A stretch of DNA of 64,000 nucleotides from Serinus canaria (GCF_022539315.1 NC_066336.1:1616600-1680599); one strand, 5' to 3'. Counted from the stretch's first letter, positions 52,380 to 63,535 are shown. The notes: generated by a model from the sequence alone, not told the origin. Numbers and translations are program-made.

Positions 52380-52885
52380 GGGGACTTTTATGTGCAATCT
52401 GTACAGCTCTCCAGAAAGCACTTACATTTATGATGTTCATGAAATTTATAGCCAGTTGGCAGTGCTGCTCTCTCCTCTCCTCTCCACCAGCCACCCTGGC
52501 AGGATGGCAGACTATAATAAGCAAGCCACACATTCAAGTGGCATAAAAGGCATTTCTACAAGTTAGCCTCCTGCCCAGCCTTATAAACTCTAACAAGTCT
52601 CTAACAAGTAGGCAGGATCTCTTTATACCCAGGGAGAAAAACCCCTTTCAGAAATGGCCTTTTCACAAAGCCCACACCTTTCTTCTAATTAAGGTTAAAT
52701 AGCTCCATGTTTTCTGGCCAATTTCATTCTTTCCCCTTATTCCCCTCTTAACAAGGCAGCCTTTAAAAAGACATCACTAATTGGTGTCTGCTTCTCACAT
52801 ACCATGCGTGCTTTGATAGTCAGTTAGAAAGCCTTCCCCATCGATCAAACTTCCACTGAAAGGCTGCTAATGTGCTCCATGTGTC
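52380..52885. other. extended candidate conserved noncoding element
   Basis: About 500 bp with no repeat homology and evenly mixed, AT-richer composition: TTACATTTATGATGTTCATG, GACTATAATAAGCAAGCC, CTTCTAATTAAGGTTAAATA, AAAAGACATCACTAATTGGT and CCCATCGATCAAACTTCC. It is the longest such island here and the best candidate for an ancient enhancer. Unverified inference. Confidence 0.55.
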
Positions 52886-53039
52886 TGCCACCAGACAAAG
52901 CCAAGTGGCGGCTCCCCAGCTCCCTTCTCCTCCTGTTCCCAGACTCCCTCCCGGGACCGGGGGTCCGCAGCCAGGGCTGCCCCCCGGCCCCGGCCTCCCT
53001 GGGAATAGCCCGGCCCCGGCATTGAGAGCAGCGCGGGCG

Positions 53040-53165
53040 AGGAACGACTCCGCGATGTGTGTGGCAATTTGGAAATTAATGGGGAGTGGTTAAATGTTAA
53101 GGGTAGGATCTGAAACAGAGCAGGCGAGAGAGCAATTGTCATGCTTATGAGACTGGAGGAGGGCC
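53040..53165. other. candidate conserved noncoding element
   Basis: TTTGGAAATTAATGGGGAGT, GTTAAATGTTAAGG and GCAATTGTCATGCTTATGAG lie after a CpG-rich strip. Weak inference. Confidence 0.4.
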
Positions 53166-53474
53166 AGCGAGCTTCCCTGCGAATTCCAGCCTCCCCCGGC
53201 GCTCCAAGCACCCCTGGGGAGGGCGATGCTGCCATGGCGAGGGGCAGCGACCCCCGAACCCCCCGAGCCTGCTGGGAAGGAGGGAGAGAAGGAGCAGGGC
53301 GGTGCTGTTCCCTTTCCCGGCTGGATGGGCATGGCTGCCCCATCTGCAGCTCATCAGCCCCTTTGCAGCAGGTCCTGCCCTCGGGGAGAAGCCACAAGAG
53401 ATGGTTGTCGTTAGGAGAGCGCTGCGAGCCAGACCCCCCATGGCCCTGCTCCCCCCAGCCCGGGCTCGGGGACT

Positions 53475-53545
53475 CACTTAGCAATTCGGGTTGAAAAGGA
53501 CCTTTAAATGTCACCCAGGCCAACCCCGCAGCCCTGCTCCGCTCC
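53475..53545 (-). mobile_element. CR1 LINE 3' end remnant
   Basis: GCAATTCGGGTTGAAAAGGA and CCAGGCCAACCCCGC read as a short minus-strand CR1 terminus. Only about 60 bp remain. Confidence 0.5.
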
Positions 53546-53692
53546 GAGGACGGCGCTCTGGATGTCCCAGCCCCGCTGTGGCTGTCACCACGCCAGCTCC
53601 GTGCCACACTCCCGGCTCAGAGCAGGGCAAACCTCCCGTTCTGGGGGCGCTCGGAACAGCAGCGGCTGAACTGTGGCTGCAGGAGTCACCTA

Positions 53693-53912
53693 AAGGGCTA
53701 ACAGCCCCCTCCTAACTGGGCTAACAGCCCTCTCCTAACTGATCTAGCAGCCCTGTCCTAACTGGTCTAGCAGCCTGAACTGGGCTAAGAGCCTGAACTG
53801 GGCTAGTAGTCCCAAGTGGGCTAACAGTCCTACCTGGGCTAACAGCCTGCACTGGGCTAGCAGTCCTAACTGGGCTAACAGCCTGAACTGGGCTAACAGT
53901 CCTACCTGGGGC
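53693..53912. repeat. 18-23 bp tandem repeat
   Basis: Units of ACTGGGCTAACAGCCTGA, ACTGATCTAGCAGCCCTG and CCTACCTGGGCTAACAG with irregular length over about 220 bp. Confidence 0.9.
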
Positions 53913-55344
53913 TTGGGGACACTCTGGGGTTCATGCCCTGACTGGAACCACAGCGTGGTTTTAGGGGATGGCAGCACCATGGACTGGAAAGAGCCCTCAC
54001 TGCCTGACCAGGCACCTCTCCCAGCCAGGGAACCAAAACAACCCCGGAGAGAGGAGAGAGCAGGGGCAGAGCCGCCTGCAGTGGGCTGGGCATGCAGGAT
54101 CACCGCAGCATTTGCTGTGATGCTGCTCCAAACCCCTCTCTGCCCCCAGCCTCCACATCTGATGAAAGTTGGGGTTTTTCAAAGAGCTGTTACCTTCCCC
54201 ACTGCAACTCACGCCTGGCTGCCACACCTTCCCCCGGGGTAAAGTCATCACCTGCAGCTTCACAGGCCTCCGGTGGGGCTGGCAGTCCTGGAAGTGTCAT
54301 CCACCAGCCTGGTCACAGGGCTTTGTCCTGGGGAGGGAGCCAGGGGTTCCCAGAGGAGGCTGATGAGAGGAGCAGGCACCTCTGTGGCACCATTGTGGGA
54401 CAGGCACAGCTTGGCACCAGATGCCCCACGGGGCAGCAGCCTGTGACCATGCCACAGTGACAAGGTGGCAGGGTGTCCCCTGAGAGAGAGCACTCACACA
54501 CACACACACTACGTTTTTAGTGGTGATTTGCCGCCCTTTGTGCTGCTAGAGCCAGGGAGGGGAGAGATGGGCTGCAGCCAGGTGCTGGCTCCCTCCCAGC
54601 CCTCCGTGGGGCTTGTCAGCACCAGAGGTTGTGCAGATGGAGACCTGGCAGCAAACGGCGTCCCCAGAGCTCCCAGGCAGGCTGGCAGGTGCTTTCCCAG
54701 CTCTGCAGACAGGGACAGAGCCAGGGGGACACACAGAGCCCTGACACAGTTTTGGAAAGCCTCCTGCTTGCTGTGCCCCTGCCCTTCCTCCCCAGCCCTG
54801 CAGAGCTGGGCAGATTGAAGCATTACCTGGGGTTTTACAGTTTCATCCACAGTTTGCTGCTGCAAAACAGCACAGGAGCAGGATCTTCCCTCTCCATCAC
54901 ACTTGGCACTGAGTTTTCTCCTCTGGCAGGCACGGCAGCCCTTCCCCAGGCTGGCATGCCAGGGCTGAGGGCATCTCCCAGCTGCCCTCCACACCCAGCT
55001 GAGACTGCACACCACCACTTCCATGGCAAGCCTGGCAGGGCAGAGACAGCAGGCACGTGTTCTGGTGCCTGCAGACAATGGGTAAATGACACACCTGCTG
55101 TGCCAGCTCATTCAGAGGGCACTGCTGCTGCCACGGCCCCTCCCAGCAGCTCGCAGGTGTGACTCGGGTGGCCACCAGCCCACATCTCCCGCTGCACAGC
55201 CCTTTGTGCAGCTCCTGCTGCTTCCCCAGCTCCAGTCTGGCTCTGTGCCCACAAATCTCCCCAGAGGAGGAAGTCAGAGGCTTTCCAGCACACAGAGAGC
55301 TCAGTCCCACCACTCACAGGAGTCTTCTGTGCCAGTGGCATGAA
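53913..55344. other. long unique stretch, no gene recognised
   Basis: About 1.4 kb of GC-rich single-copy-looking sequence; (CA)8 lies at 54493-54509. No conserved peptide is recognised. Confidence 0.4.
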
Positions 55345-55545
55345 TCAGAGAATCACAGAATGTCCTGGGCTGCGAGGGACCCACGGGATTATCCTGGCCC
55401 TGCACAGACCCCCAGCCATCCCCCCTGTGCCTCACACCATTGTCCAAACCCTTCTGGAGCTCTGGCAGCCTCGGGGCCGTCCCATGCCCTGGGAAGTGGG
55501 GCTGGCACCTGGCTCTGTCCCCTAAAGCCAACAGAGCCTCAGCAG
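55345..55545 (-). mobile_element. CR1 LINE 3' end, minus strand
   Basis: GAATCACAGAATGTCCTGGG and GCGAGGGACCCACGGGATTA start the element. CTGGAGCTCTGGCAGCCTCG is shared with the copies at 8570 and 11810. Confidence 0.85.
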
Positions 55546-55607
55546 CACCCGTGGCTCCTGCCTCTGCCTCCAGCAGCAGAGGGGACAGGAGCAGCCAGGT
55601 CCCACTG

Positions 55608-55722
55608 ATGTCCCATCCCTGGCAGTGCCCAAGGCCAGGCTGGACAGGGCTTGGAGCAGCCTGGGACAGTGGGAGGTGTCCCTGCCATGGCAGGGGTGGC
55701 ACGAGATGATCTGTAAGATTCC
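55608..55722 (+). mobile_element. CR1 LINE fragment, plus strand
   Basis: CCAGGCTGGACAGGGCTTGG, GACAGTGGGAGGTGTCCCTG and GCACGAGATGATCTGTAAG are CR1 3' sequence in the orientation opposite to the element at 55345. The two make a tail-away inverted pair. Confidence 0.75.
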
Positions 55723-56689
55723 TCCTGACACAAAGCACTGCACATCTCTGCCATGATTTCATGATGATTCCACCCCACCAGCCCCATTTCCCAGCAGTGT
55801 CTGACCCACAGGGACCCTGCAGGGCTCAGAGCCCCGAGCACCTGGCAGGAGCCAGGGCTACCTGAGTCTTTAGGCACCTCATTACCCAACTGAGCTAATC
55901 CTGCTGTATCAGATGTCCTGCCTGAACATCTGTGCCGCCAGGGGAAGCGGCCACACGTGCAGCACCAGCTCTCCAGAGGCAGGAGGGAGCCTGCCAGGGG
56001 CTTGGGATCAGAGCACTCCTCATGTCGGGCTGTTGTAATGAAGTGCCTGGGGAGAGCCACATGAAACAGGGGCTCTCTCATCCGAGAGTCTGTGCAGAAT
56101 AATTACTGTGCCAAAAGCGGGGTCTGCAGGGGAGGGGTGGAGCCCAGGCCCTGGCAGAGGTGCCTGGTGCAACTCAAGAAGCTCAGGGGGACCTGAGCCA
56201 CGTCCACAGGGCTGGCAGATGTGACACAGGAGCTACAGGAAACCTGTGCCCTTCTGGCGTGACAGATGGCGGCCAGGTGGGCTACGCTGGGGTGCCCCAG
56301 GTGGCACTGAGCTGCCAGGGGACACACCTGAGCACAGACACCTGATCCCTGTGTGCAAACCCCCCGCCCTCCCTGCCCACCTGGGTGGATTTTCAACATC
56401 TGCCCCTCCGTGCCTCAGTTTCCCCACCCGTGTCACGGGGCTGCATGGCCTTGTCCCCACCACACCTGTGCTGGGAGTGTCCTCCAGGCAGCCCCTCTGC
56501 ACCCCCTGGGTCGGGCTGGCTCTGCCCGGGGTGCAGCCCTGCTCTGAGCCATCCCTGGGTGCTCACTCCCCTCTCTCTGCCTCCATCAACCCCGGCCCCA
56601 TTTCCCAGCCCATCTCCCGTGGATCTGCCCCAGCTCCTGCTCCTTGCTCTGCCTTGCACAGCCAGATTAAAGGGCCCTTTAGGACCTGG
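55723..56689. other. unique stretch with small candidate element
   Basis: 56010-56125 (GGCTGTTGTAATGAAGTGCC, GCAGAATAATTACTGTGCC) is AT-richer and could be conserved. The remainder is GC-rich. No gene is recognised. Confidence 0.4.
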
Positions 56690-56690
56690 G

Positions 56691-56982
56691 AATTTATCCC
56701 CATTGTCCTGGTTCAGGGCAAATTTGGGAGAGAACCCCCAAAGGGAGGAAAGCAGGTTCAAGTGGCCCCTCGCCCAACCGGTCCAGGAGAAAATACCTCC
56801 TTGGAGAAAAGTGGAAAAAAACCAATAAAACTTGGGATTTTATCCCCATTGTGCTGGTTCAGGGCAAATTTGGGAGAGAACCCCCAAAGGGGCTCCTCTA
56901 AAAAAGGAGGTTCAATTTGTCCCTCACCCCAACCAGTCCAGGAGAAAATACCTCCTTGGAGAAAAGTGGAAAAAACCTGTTT
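56691..56982. repeat. 146-bp tandem duplication of LTR end plus host flank
   Basis: TTATCCCCATTGTCCTGG at 56694 recurs as TTATCCCCATTGTGCTGG at 56840, followed in both by TTCAGGGCAAATTTGGGAG. Because the flank is included, the duplication happened after LTR insertion. Confidence 0.85.
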
Positions 56983-57194
56983 ATTAAACAATAAAACCTA
57001 AGCAATATTAAACAATAAAACCCTTTGCTGCTCCAAAAGAGGTGACAAACTCAGAAAGTCCCCTCCCCGGCTTGCAGCTCGGCTCACTCAGTCTCTTATC
57101 AGTCTCTTATCAGTCCCTCCGGTGCTGGAAATGCCACAGCCCAGGCCCGGCCCGGTGGCCACAGGTGGAGCTGCCGGTGCTCTGCTGGGTCTCG

Positions 57195-58665
57195 GGATTT
57201 CAGCTGGTCACAGAGACCCCAAGATCCATACAAGTCTCTTTTCCCAGCCCAGCAGCCGAAGAAGGAGTCAGGATTCTTCTGTTTTCGTTCTGAAGGTGGT
57301 TTGGTTTTTTTGGTTTTTTTTTTTTTTTTTTTTTTTTTTTGCTTATCTACAACATTCTTTCTCCAACCTGATTTATTGAAAAAAATATGGATATTGATCT
57401 AATACCGATATCCAACTGTGACAGACCAGAACTCTCTAACAGTTTAAAGTTACAAACTGTGTGTTTATTGTGGGATAGCTCCCAAACACACCCCCAATTA
57501 CAGGTGATTACAGAGCCCTTTTATCTACACAAGTATTGAATACTCAAACTGCAAATGCAAATTCACAACTTTGGCACATCCCATTCCCAATATGGATATT
57601 GATCGAGTACCAATATCCCAAAACTCTCTGACAGTTTAAAGCTACAAAGTGTGTGTTTATTGTGGGATAGGTTCCAAACACACACTGTGATTTACAGGTG
57701 ATCACAGAGCCCTTTTATCTGTACAGGTATTGAATACCCAAATACAAATGCATATTGATAACTTTGGCACATCCCATTCCCCATTTGCTAATTAGTTCAA
57801 AAGCTTTAAGCATGTGCAGTTTGTTCCTCAAATGGGTCCTGGTCCCTTTCATGGGGAGGGGTCCCAAAAGGAGGAAGTAAATGAAATCTTCCTCGTTCTG
57901 ACTTTTCTGCCTTCTCAATGCAAATCTGACAATGAGCCCTTGGCAGAACTCCCATTCCCATCCTCAGCTGGGTTCAGAGCAGAGGAGCCCCACAATTGTC
58001 TGATGTTCCTAAAGCCATTTATCAGTTCCTGTATTCTTCATCACAAACCCAGCTCACCAAACAATCAATTATTAGTTAACTTCTAAGTCTTAACTTCATC
58101 AAGGCCCTCCCATTAATTTTAATTAACTCCAATAAAGCTTATCTCTGACTAAAATCTTAGTTCCTATAAAATCTCTAAATTCCTTAAAGTTTATGTTCCA
58201 GACCCGCTGAGGTCTGTCTGTCAGGTCAGGTTGAGGCACCCTGGTGTCATCTTTATACCAAAAACTACCTGTACAATATTTACCATAACTTCCCAATCCC
58301 CATCACCTGTGTTAGACAGTGAGCTTCTACCTCAAACCAATCCAAAAGTGCCACCATCACCCAGAACATGGAGGCTGGGAAGAAGAAAGAAGAAGGACAG
58401 GGCACACCCAAATTCTTCCATCATGAGACCCCGAGCCCCCATTCTAAAACCCCAAAAATTTACTTTTCACCCTGTGACAAACTAACTATTTTTCTACTTA
58501 AACTCTCTGGACTTGTAATTCTTCATATAAAGGTGGTGATTTGCTCCATGGGTCAGAATCAAAATCCCAGGGGTCCTGGGCTCTGTGCCAGGGTCTCTGA
58601 GCCCCCTGGCAGGGGCTGGGGCCATCCAGGACAGCCAGAGGGATGTCCTGGCTTCTGACATCCAG
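57195..58665 (-). mobile_element. nested LTR-type insertion inside LTR-B
   Basis: The insertion includes a poly(T) at 57311-57340, a 205-bp tandem repeat (57385-57785), AATAAAGCTTATC at 58131 and a part at 58230-58600 resembling LTR-D (AAGAAGAAAGAAGAAGGACA, CCCCAAAAATTTAC). Probably one or two further retroviral LTRs on the minus strand. Limits are approximate. Confidence 0.55.
57385..57785. repeat. 205-bp tandem duplication
   Basis: Units begin ATATGGATATTGATC at 57385 and 57590 and share GTGTGTTTATTGTGGGATAG and AACTTTGGCACATCCCATTC. Divergence of roughly 10-15 percent indicates an old duplication. Confidence 0.9.
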
Positions 58666-58984
58666 TGTTCAGTCCAGAGCAGGTTTAAACAGCTCCAAAG
58701 AAAAAGAAAAAGGAAAAAAACTGCAGTCCAGGGAAGTTTTTTGCCTCAGCCAGCTAAAACTAACTAAAACAAAGGAGAGCTCTGTCCTGCTGTCTGTCCA
58801 TCCGCAGACAGCACAGCCCAGGAGCAGGAATGTGGAGGAGTGAGTGCAGTGTCTGAAAACAAACTCAGCTTCTTCTCTCCCCTCTTCACTCTCTGGAACA
58901 AGTCTTAAAGGTGCAAAACTTATTATTCAGCATAAACAGAACAGACAGTTGGGGATAAAAGCATCATACAGTCAGCCCAGGACA

Positions 58985-59548
58985 CCCATGAAGGCACTTA
59001 CAGGCTGCAATCAAAGCACTTCTCAGCCTCCCTCTGAGCACCAGGCACTGCAGTCTCTGCAGGGCTTTGTCCTGCCCTCGCTGACAGGGGCTCCCTCCCT
59101 CCACCCTGCCACCCTGTTTTGTCAAGTTTTTTTTAAGCCTTCTGATGTTTACGTTCATGTAATGAACTTTTTAAATGTATTTTATGTAAATAACTCGTTG
59201 GTTCGCATTCTTTTCTAGAGGAAGAGAAATTTGATGAGCTGTGGGTTTGGCCAGTGTCATTAGAAAGGTGGCACTGTCATCCTCCAACCCACTGTCACTT
59301 TCAGAAATCTATAAATGAACCATTAAAAAACTATAAAAAGTCAGAAATAAAAAACTCATTTTTTTTTACCTTAGAGAGTTGCATGTTTGGGTTGTTTTAT
59401 TTCGTGTCCTATAACAACACCACCCTACATGGCTCTGCCCCAAGGGTCTGCCCTTGCCCTGGAGCAGTGTCCCTGCTGTCCTGCAGGGCTCTGTGCACCT
59501 GAGGGGCCTCCTTGTCTCACCTCTGTTTCTTCAGCATTCCTTGGCCAC
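58985..59548. other. AT-rich unique sequence
   Basis: 59110-59375 is AT-rich (TTTTTAAATGTATTTTATGT, AACCATTAAAAAACTATAAA). No open frame resembles a known protein. It may be unique or very old repeat sequence. Confidence 0.4.
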
Positions 59549-59650
59549 ACAAAAATGCAGAAAAATGACCCAAAATGCACAAAAATGCACAAAAATGACA
59601 CAAAAATGCAGAAAGATGACCAAAAAATGCACAAAAATGACACAAATGCA
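59549..59650. repeat. 13-20 bp A-rich tandem repeat
   Basis: Units of ACACAAAAATGCAGAAA and AAAATGCACAAAAATGAC over about 100 bp. Confidence 0.9.
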
Positions 59651-59763
59651 CCCTTCAGCCCTGCCTGCTGCAGGGATCTCAGAGGGAAAGGTCCTGCTGC
59701 TCTCTCCATTCCCTTGGGACAGCTCACATCAGGTGGATGGGGAAACTGAGGCAAAGGGCAGCC

Positions 59764-59925
59764 ATGGTTTATGGTTTTAACCAGCTTAGGGTTTTAACCA
59801 GTTTATGGTTTTAACCAGTTTATGGTTCTAGGAGGAGCCCCTGGTGCCCCAGCTCCTTGGCAGGGGGCCCAGACCCTGCCCCAGCTCCTTGGCAGAGGGC
59901 TCAGACCCTGCCCCAGCTCTCCCAT
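59764..59925. repeat. two adjacent short tandem arrays
   Basis: TTTATGGTTTTAACCAG (17 bp, 4 units, 59768-59830) is followed by CCCCAGCTCCTTGGCAGGGG plus GCCCAGACCCTG (32 bp, 2.5 units, 59847-59922). Confidence 0.9.
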
Positions 59926-60387
59926 GCCCCCCCTGCTCAGCCCAGCCCGGCAGGGTGGCAGCTGTCACCCTCCCTGTCACATCCATCCAGTGCCCCCTCC
60001 CTGCTGCATCCGGCCGAGGGTGCCTCTGCGTGATTGACTGGGAGAGGAGAAGGCAAAACAACCAAAGGGCACCCGAGGAGCGGCGAGTGCCAGCTCCTGA
60101 CAGCTGCCACGGCCTCCCCCCGGCCCTCAGCACGCACAGCTCCCCCTGATGTGACACTTGTCTGTCTCTGGCAGCTGGCAGCAGTCACCCTGCAGGTCCC
60201 CACGGGAGGGGAAGGGATGCAGTGAGGCTGGGGCACCCCAGGAGTGTGGGAGAGATGGGGGTGATGATGCCTGGCCAGGGTGGGGCTCTCTGGGCTCTCC
60301 TGTGCCATGGGCAGAGGTTTGCTCTTGTCTCAAGGCCTAGCAGGATAAACTGTAGAAAGAATGGCAGAGCATTACAGTGAGGAGGCA
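59926..60387. other. unique sequence, nothing recognised
   Basis: GC-rich, non-repetitive. No gene is recognised. Confidence 0.4.
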
Positions 60388-60432
60388 CCTGCCAGGACCT
60401 GCCAGGACCTGCCAGGACCTGTCAGGACCTGA
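60388..60432. repeat. 10-bp tandem repeat, 4-5 units
   Basis: CTGCCAGGAC is repeated, the last unit reading CTGTCAGGAC. Confidence 0.9.
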
Positions 60433-60489
60433 GTGCTCTGTTTGCAGCCTCGGAGAGAAACTGGGGCCAAGGAAAGCACAGCTGCACTC

Positions 60490-60600
60490 GGTGGTTTCAA
60501 AGAAGTCTGGATGTGCTGGAGCAGGGTCAACAGCTTCTGTCAGTGATCTTTAAGGTCCTTCCAACCCAAACTTCTTCTGTGCATTGTCAAGGACTGAGAG
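60490..60600 (+). mobile_element. CR1 LINE 3' end fragment, plus strand
   Basis: AAAGAAGTCTGGATGTGCTG and GTGATCTTTAAGGTCCTTCC, then AACCCAAACTTCTTCTGTGC, give a CR1 terminus. Confidence 0.75.
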
Positions 60601-60709
60601 ACTGCCTGGACCAGGAATGGTGTGGCCAGCAGGAGCAGGGAGGTCATTGTGCCTCTGCCCTGGGCACTGGGGAGGGCAAGCCCTGAGCGCTGTGCCCAGC
60701 TCTGGGCCC

Positions 60710-61182
60710 TCAGTTTGGGAAGGACTTTGAGATGTTTGAACCCATCCAGAGGGGGCAAGGAGGCTGGAGAGGGGCTGGGAACACAAACCCTGAGAGGAAG
60801 CCCTGAGGGAGCTGGGGGGGGCTCAGCCTTGAGAAAAGGAGACTCAGGGCTGCCCCCATCCCTCTGACAGCTCCTGGAAGGTGCCTGTGCTCAGCTGGGG
60901 CTGGGCTCTGTCTGCAGGCACTGACACAACCAGAGCTCACAGCCTCGAGCTGCCCCAAGGGAAATACAGGCTGGAGAGCAGGGAAAGGTTTTACAGAAAG
61001 GTGAGAAAGTTCTGGAATGTTCTGCCCGGGGAGGTGGTGGAGTCCCCATCCCTGGGGGTGTTTAACAAAGCCTGGATGTGGCACTGGGTGCCAGGGCTGA
61101 GTTGGGGTGTTGGGGCTGGGTTGGACTCGATGGTCTTGAAGGTCTCTTCCAGCCCAGGGGTTCCGGGAATTCTGTGAGACAC
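60710..61182 (+). mobile_element. CR1 LINE 3' part, plus strand
   Basis: It is the plus-strand relative of 4957, 9350 and 10008: GAAAGTTCTGGAATGTTCTG, CCCTGGGGGTGTTTAACAAA, GTTGGACTCGATGGTCTTGA and a short GGGAATTCTGTGAG tail. It extends further 5' than the others. Confidence 0.9.
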
Positions 61183-61799
61183 TTGGGACCCACCATCTTT
61201 AGCTCACTCTGGAAAAGCAGCACAAGAATAAACCCATGGAAAACCAGACCTTGCTGGGGTGCCCAGAAATCTCCTCCAACAGGTGGGAAACTCTTGGCAG
61301 ATCTGCTGGGATCTCCAGGAGGAGGGAGAGGCTGCAGGAACACAAACCAGAGCCAGACCTCCTCAGGCTGGGCTCCCCACCCTTGGAAAAGGAGCATGGA
61401 AGCAGCCCCTGCCTCCTGGATCCCTGCTCCACACCCCAGTGTCCTGGTCCAGCTTCTCCTCCCTCTGTGAATGCCTGGGCTTGGAGCAGGAGCCAGAGGG
61501 TCACCTGGAGGAGGGGGAACACCAGGGCTGTGGGAGGAGGCATTTCTGAGCTGCTCTGACACAGGTGAGGGTGGGAACACCCTGAGGGGCTGGTTGGCTT
61601 CAGCTCCAGGGGGGTTAGAGCTCCCTGTGTGAGCAGGAAGCAAATGTCACTGCAAGCAGTGACACCAAGATAAAATTGGGGTTAATAATAATGATTATGA
61701 TAATGCTGCCACCAAGAATAACTGTGCAGAGCGAGGGCAGGGACAGCCTGGATTCTGACAAATGTCAGTGCTTGGAGAGCTGCAGCCAGATTGGGTTTG
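61183..61799. other. unique stretch, no gene recognised
   Basis: Non-repetitive, with AATAATAATGATTATGATAA at 61684. No gene is recognised. Confidence 0.4.
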
Positions 61800-62142
61800 G
61801 GAGCTGGGAAGGGGCTCAGCCTGGAGCAAAGGAGGCTCAGGGGGGCCCTTGTGGCTCTGCACAGCTCCTGCCAGGAGGGGACAGCCGGGGGGGTCGGGCT
61901 GTGCTCCAGGGAACAGGGACAGGAGCAGAGGGAACGGCCTCAGGCTGGATTTTAGGCAGAATTTCTTGACTGAAAGGGTGGTCAGGCTTTGGAAGGGGCT
62001 TCAATCACCATTCCTGGAGAAGAAATGACTTGACATGGCACTCTGGGCTGGTGACAAGGTGGGGAATGGTCACAGGTTGGACTCGATGGTCTCGGAGGGC
62101 TCTTCCAGCCTCAGGGGTTCTGTGATTCTGTGATTCTGTTTG
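61800..62142 (+). mobile_element. CR1 LINE 3' end with tandem tail
   Basis: AGCCTGGAGCAAAGGAGGCT, TTGACTGAAAGGGTGGTCAG and GTTGGACTCGATGGTCTCGG lead to the tail GTTCTGTGATTCTGTGATTC, a run of the 8-bp CR1 terminal repeat. Confidence 0.95.
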
Positions 62143-62452
62143 AGCTGGGCAGGGCTGCCTGGGGTCTGGCTCTGCTGCCCAGCAGCTGCAGCCCTGGGGC
62201 TTCCTGAGGCACTTTTCACAGCACTTCTGCAGCTCTGGAAACAGCCAGAAAATGCACTGGCACCTCTGGAAACCTCTGGGATTGATTTCAGGAAATTGTC
62301 ACGAAGGCAGGAGCTGTGCTTGGCCACAGAAGGGGCTGATTTTGGGGTCTTTGTGAGAACCCAGGATGGAAAAGGGGCCCTGGGCTGTTTCTTTCTCCTG
62401 AACCCCTCTGCCCCATCCTTCCCACCACAGGTGATCACCCTGCAGTTAACTC
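62143..62452. other. unique sequence, nothing recognised
   Basis: Short spacer between a CR1 and the CR1-derived array. No gene is recognised. Confidence 0.4.
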
Positions 62453-63412
62453 AGAGAATCCTGGATCCCAGAAAGGTTTGGGCTGGAGGGTTAAAGCTCA
62501 TCCCAGAGAATCCTGGATCCCAGAAAGTTTTGGGCTGGAGGGTTAAAGCTCATCCTAAAGAATCCTGGAATCCCAGAGTGGTTTGGGCTGGAAGGGTAAA
62601 GCTCAGCCCAGATAATCCTGGATCCCACAAAGGTTTGGGCTGGAGGGTTAAAGCTCAGCCCAGATAATCTTGGATCCCAGAAAAGTTTGGGCTGGAGGGT
62701 TAAAGCTCAGGGAATCCTGGAATCCCAGAGTGGTTTGGGCTGGAGGGTTAAAGCTCAGCTCAGAGAATCCTGGATCCAGAAAGGTTTGGATCAGAGGGTT
62801 TAAGCTCAGCTCAGAGAATCCTGGATCCCACAAAGGTTTGGATCAGAGGGTTAAAGCTCATCCCAGAGAATCCTGGATCCCAGAGTGGTTTGGGCTGGAA
62901 GGTTAAAGCTCAGCTCAGAGAATCCTGGATCCCAGAGTGGTTTGGGTTGGAGGGTTAAAGCTCATCCCAGAGAATCCTGGATCCCAGAGTGGTTTGGGCT
63001 GGAGGGTTAAAGCTCATCCCAGAGAATCCTGGATCCCAGAGTGGTTTGGGCTGGAGGGTTAAAGCTCAGCTCAGAGAATCCTGGAATCCCAGAGTGGTTT
63101 GGGCTGGAGGGTTAAAGCTCAGCTCAGAGAATCCTGGATCCCAGAAAGGTTTGGATCAGAGGGTTAAAGCTCAGAGAATCCTGGATCCCAGAAAGGTTTG
63201 GATCAGAAGGTTAAAGCTCAGAGAATCCTGGATCCCAGAAAGGTTTGGGCCGGAAGGTTAAAGCTCAGCTCAGAGAATCCTGGATCCCACAAAGGTTTGG
63301 ATCAGAGGGTTAAAGCTCAGAGAATCCTGGATCCCAGAGTGGTTTGGGCTGGAGGGTTAAAGCTCAGCTCAGATAATCCTGGATCCCAGAAAGGTTTGGA
63401 TCAGAGGGTTAA
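62453..63412. repeat. about 51-bp array derived from a CR1 3' end, 19 units
   Basis: Units read AGAATCCTGGATCCCAGAAA, GGTTTGGGCTGGAGGGTTAA and AGCTCAGCTC. This is the reverse-strand CR1 terminus (AGAATC...GGTTTGGGTTGGAAGG...AAAG-TCATC) repeated. The right edge passes directly into minus-strand CR1 body at 63415. Confidence 0.9.
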
Positions 63413-63535
63413 AGCCCATCCCATCCCACCCCCCTCCCACAGGCAGGGACACCTTCCACCATCCCAGGCTGCTTTCATCCAGCCTGGCCTTGAACACTTC
63501 CAGGGATGGGGGGCTGCAATTCCCTCTCATTACTA
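63413..63535 (-). mobile_element. CR1 LINE body next to its expanded end
   Basis: GGCAGGGACACCTTCCACCA, CCAGCCTGGCCTTGAACACT and TCCAGGGATGGGGGGCTGC are CR1 sequence immediately inside the 3' terminus, in the orientation expected from the array units. Confidence 0.85.

Larger units (their letters stand above)
56704..58984 (-). mobile_element. LTR-B, tandemly duplicated at one end and split by a nested element
   Basis: The LTR runs from TGTCCTGGTTCAGGGC (56704) to GTCAGCCCAGGACA (58984); CCCAT lies on both sides as a likely target-site duplication. The right part (58665-58984) matches 3899-4150 in reverse. The left end is duplicated at 56691/56837. From about 57195 to 58665 unrelated LTR-type sequence interrupts it. 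Confidence 0.75.

Noticed and set aside
57311..57340. Poly(T) as a retrogene tail on the minus strand
   Set aside because: It lies inside nested LTR-type sequence with no mRNA-like body beside it.
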